Origin: Eledone cirrhosa
Taxonomy: Eukaryota; Mollusca; Cephalopoda; Octopoda; Eledonidae
Length of the DNA: 64,000 nt
Reading direction: 5' to 3'
Assembly: GCA_964016885.1 (NCBI GenBank)
Contig: OZ024743.1
Location: 20,063,295-20,127,294, forward strand
Shown here: positions 1 through 11,682 of the stretch, piece by piece
Layout: every line of letters begins with the position of its first letter
Numbering within the stretch: position 1 is the first letter of the stretch
Notes under the pieces: generated by a model
Databases searched by the model: none
The model's input: only the letters and a program-made list of their open reading frames with translations
Told to the model about the DNA's origin: nothing
Program-made: the position numbers and the translations under genes

Positions 1-15
1 AAAAATTTTTTTATA

Positions 16-508
16 TTTCGCTCTACATGGCTGAATACAATAAATGAAATCTGAGTTTTTTGAATAGTAATAATAATATTCGATCCGTTTGCAATTATGC
101 AAACAAGCCTCGCTTTTAAAACATGTCAGTAGAATGAGCCCCTAATTCTTGCTCTTATGTTCGCATGTAAACAGAACTGCAGACACTAATGTTCCTGGGT
201 ATTACCCTTCATCAGTACAGCTCACTGCTCACCTGCTAACTGTCAGAGGTAGTGAAAATATATATTTTCTATAATATACAGTGACTGATCGGCCTGATTT
301 GCATATTAGCAAACTGGCTGATCAGTCAGATCTGCAAATTAGCAGATCCACTGATCAACCAGATTTGTCTATCAGCTGACTGCCAACACAAGAGCAAAAA
401 TGAGGGGTTCATTCTACTGACATGGCTTTAAAAATGAGGCTTGCTTGCATAATTGCAAACGAATCGAATATTATTACTAATATTCGAAAAACTCAGATTA
501 CATTTATT
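16..508 (+). repeat. Foldback element, copy 1
   Basis: Two inverted arms (about 39-170 and 385-508) match each other in reverse complement with scattered differences. Between them lie a unique segment (about 182-245) and a block of about 33-bp imperfect tandem repeats (about 280-378) built around gatttgcatatt and ctgatcag. The short leader at 16-38 recurs at 33574-33596, next to copy 2. Copy 2 carries the same interior in the opposite orientation. No transposase frame is present. This could be a non-autonomous foldback transposon; the left boundary may lie outside the window. Confidence 0.75.
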
Positions 509-1574
509 ATATATACATATCAATATAGAGAAATGTCGGAAGGTTGTAAAATATAAAACTTTGTTTATATTGTAAAGTAATGTATGATTGATTCAGGGAT
601 GTGTGTAAGAATTTAGCCTGTCTGTATTTGAAATGGGTTCAGTAAATATTTATCTTGTTCCTTACATTTGGAAATTAATTCTACTTCCAGAGTATTCAAA
701 AATATGTAGTTATTAATATTTGAAATTTGCCAGTTATGCATAAACGGCATATTTTGGTTTCATTTCTGTATGGTGCAGCCCTTTCTTCTATGTGTCAGGA
801 TATATTTTTATCTGCTGTATTGCTTTATTTAAGTGCTTTATTTATTTCTATTATTCATTATTCTTGAATGACATATTTTTCACAAGGGACTGAGTTTCTT
901 GATATTTCTAATAATGAGTTGAGGGATCAAAAGTATGTATCTTATTACTTCCATTAGATTATCTCCATCGACATAATGTACATGACAGCTGAGTCTACAT
1001 AGCCAAAACTATTATGGTGATTTAGCCACATCTCAACTCAGGCAAATCAGACATATCATCAAAGACATTCAGGTAATCACAATACCATCTTTTTGTATAA
1101 TAAAAACTCTATTTTTGAATAGTATGGGAATTTAAGGAATATTTGGTTACGAATTCTAGAAAGTTGAGTGAGTACTTAGAGACAACCTAATTGTTACAGC
1201 ATAACCTTAAATAGGTACCCTAAATGGTTTAGTTTAGCATTATAATCAACATTAGACTTGTGGAATTAACACATTAAAAGGTGTTTTGTTGGTTTGCTGA
1301 GTTGCATTCAATTTCTCTTGTGGGAAAAGTCACCTGCAATAAAGCAGCATTGCTTCAAGGGTCTATTTTCTTTATATAAACTCAATACTATGTAGATTAA
1401 AGATAATCCCTGGCCATAAAAATTCATATGTCTTATATAAGATTATGATTTTTTCTCATTCTAAAAAGATTATTGCAATTCTCATAAATACTATAAAAAC
1501 ATTTTAAAAAACATCTTTTTGACATTTTTTTTTCCCTTGCTGAAATATTTCCTCTAAATCTTTGTTTCTTTCTC
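509..1574. other. No recognisable feature
   Basis: A+T-rich sequence. I see no open frame above background, no SINE core and no inverted repeat on either strand. Confidence 0.5.
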
Positions 1575-1587
1575 TACATCTTTTCTC

Positions 1588-1622
<35 letters not shown>

Positions 1623-1628
1623 CTACCA

Positions 1629-1726
<98 letters not shown>

Positions 1727-1727
1727 T
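1588..1727. repeat. Compound microsatellite (TTTC)n-(CT)n-(ATCT)n
   Basis: Three adjoining simple repeats: TTTC to about 1622, CT from about 1628 to 1696 with one interruption, and ATCT to about 1727. The 106-codon Ser/Leu-rich open frame across it is a product of the repeat. Confidence 0.95.
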
Positions 1728-1928
1728 TCTTTCTGTTTCTAAATTTTTCTCTGTCATTGTTATATTCACAGTTTTTATATTTCCTACCTCACATTTCAAA
1801 TGCTGCATATTTGATAGTCAAAAGAATACAAAATGACTTGACAGAGAATGTTCTTACAAATACCCGAAAGAAAATAAAATAAATATAGTGCTAGAAATAA
1901 TCAGTAAAATTCCATTATATACGATATC

Positions 1929-1978
1929 ATTCATATTTATTCTAACAGCATCCATTCATATTTATTCTAACAGCATCC
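1929..1978. repeat. 25-bp perfect tandem duplication
   Basis: The 25-bp unit at 1929-1953 is repeated exactly at 1954-1978. Confidence 0.9.
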
Positions 1979-2124
1979 AGACAGCTCTGATATTTCCTTA
2001 CAGTTATTTTTTTCAGAATTTGCACCTGACTGATATCAAGAAAGCTAAAATAAAAACAAAAATCACAGCTTTTAGATAATACATTGGTATCAATCTCTCC
2101 AAAATTCTAGATGGTTGGGAAGAA

Positions 2125-2156
2125 TAAACAAACAAACAAACAAACAAATAATAAAA

Positions 2157-2187
<31 letters not shown>
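2125..2187. repeat. (AAAC)n-(AAAT)n microsatellite
   Basis: About five AAAC units run into about nine AAAT units. Confidence 0.95.
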
Positions 2188-2477
2188 GAACAGTTGATAA
2201 AAAAGCCAAACCTATTGTGATGAGATACAAATAGTAAAATTGATAGCAATGAACTCTTAGGAAAATACAATGAAAACAATTAATAATGGACTACAATCTG
2301 CAGGGGCATAAAAAATTACCCAAATTATTTCCAGAAGCACATGAAGTACAGTATGATTGAGAATTTAGATGGGAAAGTAGACAGGAATAATATATATGAT
2401 TTATTTTTTTATGGGTGTAGTCTTCTTTCTCTCAAGATTCCAGTTTAATCTTCTGTTGTTTTCCTCAACAACAATAT

Positions 2478-2853
2478 TTTCATCATCTTTGTCAATATCA
2501 TCATCATCATCATCAATATCAACCTCATTCCATTATAATAATCATGAACATCATTATTATTATCATCACTCTCAGGTACCCTCTCCACATCTTCATCTTT
2601 ATATACCCTACTATACCTTATGCAGCCATTTTATATTGCCGTCACCACCAACTTTATATCCATCATCATCAGCTTCTTCTTCTTCTTCTTCTTCTTCTTC
2701 TTCATCATCATCATCATCATAGTCATCGTCATCATCATCATCATCATCGTCATCATCATCATCACCATCACCACCATCATCATCACCATCACCATCACCA
2801 TCATCATCATCATCATCATCATCACCATCACCATCATCATCATCACCATCACC

Positions 2854-2905
<52 letters not shown>

Positions 2906-2957
2906 CCACCATCATCGTCATCATCATCATCATCATCAATCATCATCATCATCATCG

Positions 2958-2990
<33 letters not shown>

Positions 2991-3019
2991 CCATCACCAT
3001 CATCATCATCACCATCACC

Positions 3020-3051
<32 letters not shown>

Positions 3052-3315
3052 CACCACCATCATCGTCATCATCATCATCATCATCAATCATCATCATTAC
3101 TATTGTAGTTATCACAAATACTATGTTCATCATCAAGTTTATAATTATCGTCACCCACCGCCAACATCATCATCTTTTTCATTATCATCATTTCAATTGT
3201 AATTGTCACTGCTTTCTTTATCATCATTATAAACATCCTCCTCCACATCACTATCATTGTCGTCATAATCATCATCATTGATGTTATCTTCATCATCATC
3301 ATTGCCATCAACATT
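2478..3315. repeat. ATC-rich trinucleotide block with higher-order repeat
   Basis: A dense (ATC)n core at about 2705-3093 sits between interrupted ATC-rich shoulders and a (TTC)n run at about 2670-2704. Interruptions such as accaccatcatcgtc recur 148 bp apart (2905 and 3053), so the core contains a duplicated higher-order unit. The poly-His, poly-Ile and poly-Asp open frames on both strands come from the repeat. LINE tails in this window are also (ATC)n/(GAT)n, so it may have grown from a tail. Confidence 0.95.
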
Positions 3316-3730
3316 ATAACTATGTATGGTAGCAATTTTCTACAAATGTTTGTGATATTACTGGACAGAGTCAAATTTGAAGTTCGATGTTAGAAATAAC
3401 AACCAAATCTCCCCCAAATAACATGCTAATATCTTTAAAAAAGAAAGACTTATTTGCTAACCTAGTCTGTGATACACTATAAATCAAACATACAGACGGG
3501 ATTGTCATGGCTGGAATGCCTTTGATCATAGGTTTGCCTAAACAGAGCACACCTTGGGTTAAAGAACAAACACAATATTCCTAAAACTTATCATTTACAT
3601 GAAAATTATACTTTTAAAAATGGTGAGGGATAATTTATGTTTGTAAGAGTGAGGTAAAAGAGCAGCTAATACCAAAATAGAACCAAGAAATTAAATTTGA
3701 TTATTATTTTAAAAGATCAATTCTCTTTGT
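3316..3730. other. No recognisable feature
   Basis: A+T-rich sequence without coding or repeat signal that I can recognise. Confidence 0.5.
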
Positions 3731-3977
3731 TTAACACTAGCATTTAAACCGGGCATATCCAGCGAGAATTCTCTCACCTCTTTCTGTTCAAACCGGCAAT
3801 AACTGGCTGCTCATGCTAATGTTAAGGTATTGTCCTCAAAATAAATAATATCAAAATCTCATAGATTCGATATTATATGAGATAATTATGTGAGATAAAG
3901 TCTATACCATGAAAATAGTAAATATTGAATAAAGGGTTAAATATTGAATAAAGGGTAAATATTGAATAAAGGGTTAA
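3731..3977. mobile_element. TTAA-flanked MITE, copy 1
   Basis: Bounded by TTAA at 3731-3734 and 3974-3977. Just inside the left TTAA is CACTAGCATTTA; the right end reads AAAGGG before TTAA. The interior matches copies at 11780, 30326 and 44488. The right end has been amplified into three tandem units of about 20 bp (3919-3977). TTAA duplication and ends related to CCCTTT are typical of the piggyBac superfamily. No transposase is encoded. Confidence 0.75.
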
Positions 3978-4520
3978 ATAATACTATTTTACTTATATGA
4001 CTAGTGCAGGAATGATGAGCTAGATATAAATTGACTGAAATTTAAATGCAAGGAGGAATTTGGTCCTTGTAAATTATCCTCCTTCATGTAAACACTCTAA
4101 TACAAAGCTATATTAACTTGTGTATGGCTTAGACAATGTCTAGTTTTAGTGTGGAAATAATTCTCTGATTAGTAATGTAGTAATTACATTCGGAACATAT
4201 CTCAAAAGTGCAGACTACCATTCATAAAGGGGTGAACCAAAGATAACTTTTGAGCAATTGGAATTATGACCATAACAAAATCAGACACCCCCACCCCACC
4301 TCATTTGGATATTTCCATTCAGTTTTTGGCCGATTGAAATGTTGGTTGTTCTCTGTCTTGTTTCTTTTGACAATAATTGTCATTAATGCTTGTTTTTTTC
4401 ATTAAGGTTATATTTTCAATTGTCTAAAAACTATTTTCAGTTCGCCACATTAAATATAACTACATGTTGTTTTTGAGGGGATACTTTGGGGAAATTTTTC
4501 CACATCCTCCTCCTCCTACT
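3978..4520. other. No recognisable feature
   Basis: A+T-rich sequence with no supported feature. Confidence 0.5.
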
Positions 4521-4522
4521 CA

Positions 4523-4827
4523 TTATCATCATCATTTAACATCCCTTTTTCCATGCTAGCAAGTGTTTGACATGTTGTCATAGACCGATCAGTACTTAAA
4601 GAAAGCATCTGACCTCCAGGTGGGCTGTGGGTCTGACATAAGATCTTGTGCTCTACTGAATGCATTTTATCTTGGCACCCACACTAGATAAGTTGCCATG
4701 TTTTTGACATCGTTGAAGAGTCTTTTAGATTCTTTGTCTGACAGGTTTTCTATGGATGAATGCCCTTCCTATCACCAACAATTTTACAGAGCAGACTGAA
4801 CACATTTATCATGTGGATCAGCAATGT
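4523..4827 (-). repeat. ATC-tailed dispersed repeat, copy 1
   Basis: Starts with an (ATC)n-type tail followed by tttaacat and a 'catgctagcaag' block. The same ordered blocks recur at 25560-25935 and 27815-28115: tail, 'gctagc', 'tctactgaatgcat', 'ggttttctatgg', 'tatcaccaa'. The tail at the left indicates minus orientation. It resembles the 3' region of the LINE family here but is clearly diverged. No coding signal. Confidence 0.6.
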
Positions 4828-5030
4828 CTGACTTGGGCCTACATACAAGCTTTGCAACACCCTACCTCCCTCCTACCTAGTCCCCTTTATTACACATCTC
4901 AGTCATAACAAAGTTGAAAAAATCACAAGTGACAGGTAATGTGAGTTATGACTGAGATGTGTGATAAAGAGAGCTGGGTAGGAGAGTGGTAGGTTGTTGC
5001 AAAGCTTGTAAGTGGGCCCAAGTCAGTTGC
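4828..5030. repeat. Inverted repeat (hairpin), arms about 85 bp
   Basis: About 4828-4914 and 4943-5026 are imperfect reverse complements, including gttatgactgagatgtgtg and its complement, separated by about 28 bp. The open frame starting at 4986 begins inside the right arm and shows no recognisable domain. Confidence 0.8.
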
Positions 5031-6376
5031 AATAGGAAGGAAGGAGTATGGGCAAGGTCAGCTGAACACAGAAATACAGGAATACAGGATAAGAAGGAGG
5101 ATAAAAGGAAGGTGAATGAAATAAGGAATTTGCAGAGAACTAAGAACAGTAAAAAGTGCTTAAAATATAATGAATTAAAAGGCAGTAATGACTGGTCAGA
5201 ATCATAAAAATGTCTATAGCTTTACCAATTGGGGTCTCTGGTTTAACTGCAGGTTGGTCTCGTGAGATAAAATGCACTGATTTATTTTCTCTGATGGCAG
5301 AATATATCAAGTATATGTTCAAATGGGAGATGAAACAATGAAAAGATAAAAAGATATGAAAGGATTATCGATTTTAAGTTTAATGGTAATTTTTGTAGAA
5401 AAATCAGAAGTTGCATCTTAGAGACCAATTCTATAAGCTTTATGGAATATTTCAGTTTGATGTCAATTTAGAATCCCTTATACATGATATTAACTTAGCT
5501 TGTTACAGTGCTTTAAAACAACTTAGCCACTCACTTCTAGGCAACAGCAAGCAAGTAAGTGAATGAATGTTTAATTTTGATGCTAGTTCTCCCCACATTT
5601 CTATTTAAATACTTTTACAAGTAATTTTTAAGAGGAAATTTAAGAGGAAATTTAAGAAAAGATGTTCATGACAGTTGACAGGATGAGGGAAAACATTTTA
5701 GGGTGAGCACTTAGAGATTACATAAGCTTTACAATTGAAAAGATAAGAAAATGACAGCAACTGACAAGTTTACAAAGTTGGTTACTTTGATAACATTATT
5801 AGTGATTGATGGCAAAGATGTGGTGATTGTGGGTAATGGTGTTTGCAGTGATAATGGAAGGATGAGTGTTGATGGCTATGAAGAAATAGTGGTATTGCTT
5901 TTGTAAGTTCAATAGCACTGTAGAAGTATTAAGTTTTAGTGAAGAAAATGTGATGGAAGATTACTTTACAGCAATAATCTAACGACATTGAAGATTGTTA
6001 TGGCGTAAAGTAGTTGAGAGTAATGGGGGTGATGGTGGGGAGAATGGAGGTGTGGCTATGTGATGATCTCATATCAGTTCAATTTACTGTGTCTCAGTTA
6101 TCTGGGCTTATCATAAAATGCTTGCAAGAAAATTGGCAAGAAAAATATAAATAATAAAATATAGCAGTTGTTAATTGAGAGAACCATTAGAGCAACAGAT
6201 ATGATGCAGTGTGGCGTTTGTATTGGTTCTTTACCCTCAAATTTCAAATCATGCTGAAGTCAACTTTACTTTTCAAATGCCAGTTCCCTACTGGAACTAA
6301 TCTAATTGTCTTACCCATCGTCTTACCCATCGTCTTAACCATCCTCACCTACATATGATTCAATAATGCTTTCTGA
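5031..6376. other. No recognisable feature
   Basis: A+T-rich with short purine runs. Nothing coding or repetitive was identified. Confidence 0.45.
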
Positions 6377-6560
6377 TTTAGGCACACATGGCTAACAATT
6401 TGGGGGAAAGGGAAAGTTGATTAAATCGACCCCAGTGCATTACTGGTACTTTGTTTTATCAACCCTGTAAGGATGAAAGGTAAAGCTAACCTCAGTAGAA
6501 TTTGAACTCAGATTGCAAAGGGCCATAACTCTATGCCCTAACAGGCTGTAAATCTATGCT
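6377..6560 (-). mobile_element. Old tRNA-derived SINE, minus strand
   Basis: The blocks ggcacacatggc, 'cgaccccagtgcattactgg', 'ttttatcaaccctgtaagga' and 'gaatttgaactca' match, in order, the SINEs at 38420 and 41775. The last block is the complement of a pol III B-box. Many differences indicate an old copy, and no target duplication is clear. Confidence 0.75.
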
Positions 6561-7756
6561 TTAGACGCAATAACAACATTTAGCACTCAAAACCTAATCC
6601 CAGTTCAGGAAAGAAATTAGACTCTATTGCACCTGATTGGCCTTCCTTTAGTAAATATTACAGAAGCTATAAGATTTGGCATTTACTAAATTTTGTTCAT
6701 ATAATACAGGAACTAATGTTTACAGCACCATTTAACACATTTTTTCGATAGCATAAGCTTTCTCCAGGATTATCAACACCCACCACTACAACCAGCATTA
6801 CTGCTTGTACCTTATACATTCCCTCCCATTACAGGATGTTTATGTCATGTGAAAGGATGTGTTATTGAAGTGAAAACAAACATATAGTCTACTTTCATTA
6901 TCAGGAAAACACAAGTGAAAGGAAAGATTAAATAAGTGCAGGATTGAATAGAATATAGTTAGGTTGTGAATTCGAAGAGAATTGTACATCTGTTGAAATC
7001 TGTAAAATCTGTGAATGAAAGAAACAACAAAAAATAAAGAATATATACATACAACGAAGTAGTTATAGTCTCATTAAACTTGGCAATGTTTAGTTATTTG
7101 GAATGTGTTTTGAATATGATTATGTCTAATTAAATAGAATAACTAACTTCACTGGGAAATAATTTTCTCCAATATAAGCAAAAACCATGATTATGAGAGC
7201 ACTTACGAATTGCATTCATACACAATTTATGTAATAAAAATATAAACCAATAAAAATATAAACCTATGTTATTCATACCTATGGTTAATAATTTCTTCCT
7301 TTGGAGGAAGTGATAGCAAGCCTAAAAAGCATGCAGCCAGTCAACCAGTCAGCCAGCCAATAAGCCAGCCTGCAAGTCACCAAAACAGAGAACTCTGCAG
7401 CCAGATATCCAGCTAGGGGTTACATCAGTAAGATTATTGTAGATAATTATTTATTATTATATATAATAGGGAAGTAATTTGTGTAGTTTGGTGCCAGTTA
7501 GTTTCTAAATATACACCTCAGGCAAATATACATAAATGGGAATCTTACAATTACAGACAACAAAATTAGATGTATATGTGCATATATGTAAAACCATGCA
7601 TTCCAAGGGTTATATTTGTATGTATGTTTCTATTTACACAGTCTGCTTATAAATATCTCCCACACTGTCTTTCTTTCTCCTTCTCTAACTCTCTGTATAT
7701 TTATATATACATACACACACACATATATATAAATATAAATATGTGTGTGGGTGTGA
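6561..7756. other. No recognisable gene; minor simple repeats
   Basis: A short CAGCC-type stutter lies near 7330-7375, and (CA)/(TA) tracts near 7705-7745. The rest is unremarkable A+T-rich DNA. Confidence 0.45.
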
Positions 7757-8218
7757 AGTTATATCTGTATAAATACAGAGTGTGTAACTGAGACTGCACC
7801 AACATGTAAAAATGTATACACATATCTAATATGTAGGCATGAATACATGTTAGAAAATTCGAATTTCCCTGTAAATTGAAAAAAGGAATAAACATCTTCA
7901 ATCGATTTTCAGTTCTTATTGGATCCATATCAGAAGACATATAAATCATCCAATCAACCTCAAGGAAACATGTATTTGATGAGTATGTTCATTTCAGAAT
8001 GATACTAAGAGCAAATGAGTATATATACCCAACAAATATATATTTTCTTGTGGTTGATTGGATGATATATATGTCTTCTTATAAGGATCCAATTTACAGG
8101 GAAGTTCATATTTCCTGGTATGTCTACAAGCCTACATCTTAGATATGTGTATAAACCCACTGTTGCAATCTTGGTTACACCCTCTGTATTTATACAAATA
8201 GAATTTCATCATATACTT
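7757..8218. repeat. Inverted-repeat element, arms about 190-210 bp
   Basis: About 7757-7968 and 8033-8218 are imperfect reverse complements around a 64-bp spacer. Matching landmarks include 'tataaatacagag', 'ttggatcc', 'agaagacatat' and 'catccaatcaacc' with their complements. The open frame on the minus strand at 7701-7949 lies in the arm and is not credible. Confidence 0.85.
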
Positions 8219-8276
8219 TGGCTGCTAATGCATTTCTTATGATATATCTATACACACACACACACATAAATATATA

Positions 8277-8763
8277 TCATCATCCTCACCGTTTTACGTC
8301 CATTCTTCCACGCTAGCATGAGTTAGATGAGCTGTGCTGTTGTGTGCCATGCCAGATCGGGTGACCTAGTCTTGCTCATAAGGGAACTGATTTTGGGTTG
8401 ATTTCTACAGCTGGATGCCCTTCCTAACACCAACCTCATTTATGGTGGTGCCTACACAGCCACTTTACAGTGGTGCCTACACGGCCACTTTACAGTGTTG
8501 TCTGGGTGCTTTTTTGTCATGGCACCTTCACAACCACTTTGCAGTGGGAGGGGATGGAGGGATATTGTCTATATGCTTCAGCTTCGGCTTGTACCTGTGG
8601 GGAGTCGTGTCTTCTGTATTATTGCATGACACCAGAGATCACGGTCCTGTGTCATCGCCTTTGAGAGGTGCAATTGGGCATAGTCAGCTTTTATCACCTC
8701 ATCCCAGGTCTTTATGGGTCTCCCCACTCCATGGCTTCCATCGACTTTTAGTGCTCTGCACTT
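8277..8763 (-). mobile_element. LINE 3' fragment, antisense (commonest family)
   Basis: The (ATC)n at the left is the complement of the (GAT)n tail. It is followed by the conserved 3' UTR (complement of ggacgtaaaacggtgatgat) and, at 8578-8763, the last coding part. The right end passes directly into (TA)n. The 3' UTR has a local duplication at 8440-8500 (the 'gccactttacagtg' block twice). 5'-truncated. Confidence 0.9.
8578..8763 (-). pseudogene. LINE ORF2 C-terminal fragment
   Basis: Reads KCRALKVDGSHGVGRP, then KTWDEVIKAD and DRDLWCHAIIQKTRLP before a stop. This is the same C-terminal region as at 23690-23860 and 60570-60752. It lies after the RT domain in this LINE family and has no known catalytic residues. 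A remnant with no start or RT. Confidence 0.85.
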
Positions 8764-8798
<35 letters not shown>

Positions 8799-8801
8799 GT
8801 A
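8764..8801. repeat. (TA)n tract
   Basis: Near-pure TA with one C, joining two antisense LINE fragments. Confidence 0.95.
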
Positions 8802-8802
8802 T

Positions 8803-8948
8803 CATCATCATCGTTTAACGTTTATCTTCCACGCTATCATGGGTTAGATGGGAATTGTCCTATTTGAGGTAAGATTGGTCAGGTGACTGTGTCGCACTCG
8901 TATAGGACTATCTGGCAGGTTTTCTACGGTTGGATGCCCTTCCTAACA

Positions 8949-8950
<2 letters not shown>
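8803..8950 (-). mobile_element. LINE 3' UTR fragment, antisense
   Basis: (ATC)n, then gtttaacgtttatcttccac, and later 'ggttttctacggttggatgc' and 'ccttcctaacacc': the terminal part of the 3' UTR of the family at 8277 and 24100-24257. It ends exactly where (TA)n begins. Confidence 0.85.
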
Positions 8951-9025
<75 letters not shown>

Positions 9026-9026
9026 A
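8951..9026. repeat. (TA)n-(GA)n microsatellite
   Basis: About 37 bp of TA followed by about 40 bp of GA with two interruptions. Confidence 0.95.
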
Positions 9027-10547
9027 AAGCGAAGTAGTTTCAGATGTTCAAATCCTTTAATAATAATGCTGTGATATATATTTCAGTGACGACACTGGCC
9101 ACACTGTTCTGTGTGCGAGTGTCGTGTCATCATCAGACAGCTTGTTACATAATAAGGTTATGTTTCCGAGGCAATCCAAATTGGAAAAAGTACGTTGAGT
9201 GCTTGAATTGAATTGCATCAATGTTTACCCTAATAATTTAGCTCCAATTAGTTGAGCGCTTTACGATGTAACCGATATGGTGGAGAAGAGAGGAACCAAC
9301 CATAAGCTACCCCGGAAATTCCCTCTACCATGGGGAGGAAAACCCTTTACACTGGACGGGCATAATAGTAACTTTCGGCAGGATAAATACGCGGAAACAA
9401 ATAATAGGATAAACCCCTATTTTCCTGCACCAAATCGCATTTGAACAGAGGCCCCCTCAATTCAATCTATACATGGACAGATGGACAATCATATGGATCA
9501 TTTTGCATATATGTACTCTGTGTTTTTGCATTTATTCACTATTGGTTCTGTTCTTTTCTTTTGTGTACTTTATGTCTGTTTTTCTTTGTTTTTCTTTGAT
9601 TTTGTTCCATGTGATGGAAATTAGCACTGTGTACCAGATCCACTAATGCCTGGAGCCCTGTAGTTATAATGTATGACACTGTCGTTCAATATGTAGATAG
9701 AGTAACTGTGACACTAGAATCCCTCTCAGAAAATATTACTTAAACATCTCTCTCCATATTATTTACTCACATTAATCCGAATTATCACCTGAAAAGAATT
9801 TTTTTAATTCTTTTTTTTAATTCCTTTTTTTAATTCTTTAATTTCTAATTGTTAATTTCTTAATTGTTTAATTTATAATTTCTGATATTTGATTTAGGAT
9901 TTTAATTTTTATTTCCAACCCTCACTCTTAACTTCCAACGTAAAACCATGATACCTAGAATAAGTTTATTTTCCCTTATAAGGTGATGGTCAGTCGTGCC
10001 TTCAATGCTTAGTGAGGGGTAGTATTATGACCTGTAACAACTAACACTCTCCCATCCCCTCTGGCTCTCGGCTGACTGCCACAGCCGTGATGGGTAGCAG
10101 TAAAATATGGTACAGGCATTGGTGGGCCATTGTTTTGGATGACGGGGTGAACTGACTAAGCAAATTTCGTTGAAGTCTGCGGTGGCAAATGGTCAACTTC
10201 CTTCAGACATGCGGTTGCGCAAGCCAGTGGGGGTGAATTGGTACTCACAAGGGAGCGGATGAAAAACCCCAAAACACGCAATTCATCCGTTCCCTCGTCG
10301 ATCCAATTTGGATTGCCTCGGAAACATAACCTTATTATGTAACAAGCTGTCTGATGATGACACGACACTCGCACACAGAACAGTGTGGCCAGTGTCGTCA
10401 CTGAAATATATATCACAGCATTATTATTAAAGGATTTGAACATCTGAAACTACTTCGCTTTTCTTTATTCGATATTTACTCCGTCACTCCTATGTGGAAA
10501 AAGTACGTTGATTGCTTGAATTGAATTGCATCAATGTTTACCCTAAT
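9023..10547. repeat. 1.5-kb foldback element
   Basis: Arms 9023-9185 and 10302-10464 are near-perfect reverse complements (163 bp each). Just inside the left arm and just outside the right arm is a 53-bp direct repeat (9182-9234 and 10495-10547) with one difference. The interior (9235-10301) is non-coding. The short minus-strand frame at 10156-10443 spans the right arm and has no recognisable domain. Identity of the arms implies recent formation or gene conversion. Confidence 0.85.
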
Positions 10548-10664
10548 ATATATATATATATATATGCATATATACACACATATATGCATATATATACATT
10601 CATATACACATATATATAAATTAACATTATGATGATTATAGTAAGTGGTTGTGTATGTGTTGAT

Positions 10665-10830
10665 CGAAGTGCAGATTGTGTAGTTAAGTTTGCTTCACAC
10701 CCACATGGTTTGGGGTATAGTCTTATTGGGTAGCATCTTGGGAAAGTGTCTTCTACTATGGCTTTGGGTTAACCAATGACTTGCAATGGATGGAAACTGC
10801 AGAAGCCTATCATATCATACATATGAACCA
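10665..10830 (+). mobile_element. tRNA-derived SINE, second type
   Basis: A degenerate tRNA-like head (gattgtgtagttaag... ttcacacccacatggtttgg) is followed by 'gtgtcttctactatggcttt' and 'gatggaaactgcagaagcc'. The same blocks occur at 37826-38000. It resembles the lysine-tRNA-derived type known from octopus. No target duplication found. Confidence 0.75.
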
Positions 10831-11050
10831 AGGTCAATTGAGCTTATTTATTGAGATACATGATCATCATACATATTAAATATGAATTGTTACCTTAACA
10901 GAATACACACATACACATATATATATACATATATATATATAATTACCTGTTTAAACATTGTGTATGCTCTGATGATCCCAGACATTCGAATGGAAGAAAT
11001 AATTGTCAGCAATTAAATGTATTAAACTAAGATTTGATTGTTTTATATTT

Positions 11051-11168
<118 letters not shown>

Positions 11169-11682
11169 CATATATATGGATGTACCATATCTATGGCTAC
11201 ATTGGCGTCTGTGTTTTTTTCCTATAGCTTCTTAGTGTTTTGACAAAAGAGATTGATAAATTAAGTACCAGACTTAAAAACATAAGTGGTATTATTGATA
11301 TAATTGACTAAATCGATAAGGTGATGCTCCAGCATGGCCACAGTATAAAAACTGAAGCCAATAAAAGTATGAAAGACTATACAAATGTGTGTAGAGAGAG
11401 TGGGAGGGAGGAAGAAGAATTATAGGAGACAGACAGATATAAAAGTAGATATGCAATCAATACTATATATATACTGCTACATAAATACACTTATATATAT
11501 TTGCATATATATTATGAGATGTATTGATTGGCAAAAACTGTTATATTTAACACTTAAACATTATGAAGAATAATATGATAAATGGAATCTGAAATCAGTA
11601 ATGATAATTATTTATGATTGTTTGCTAATCTTGTTGGTGATGGTTTTATATTTTTATTTAGAATTAGAGAAATATATATATA

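Noticed and set aside
1562..1882. 106-codon Ser/Leu-rich frame
   Set aside because: It is the translation of (TTTC)n, (CT)n and (ATCT)n.
2544..3281. 245-codon poly-His/Ser open frame and its antisense poly-Asp/Met frames
   Set aside because: All frames across (ATC)n stay open by repeat composition. No non-repeat domain and no gene context.
10156..10443. 95-codon minus-strand gene inside the 1.5-kb foldback
   Set aside because: It reads across the arm sequence, which in the other arm position (9023-9185) is not a conserved frame, and no domain is recognisable.
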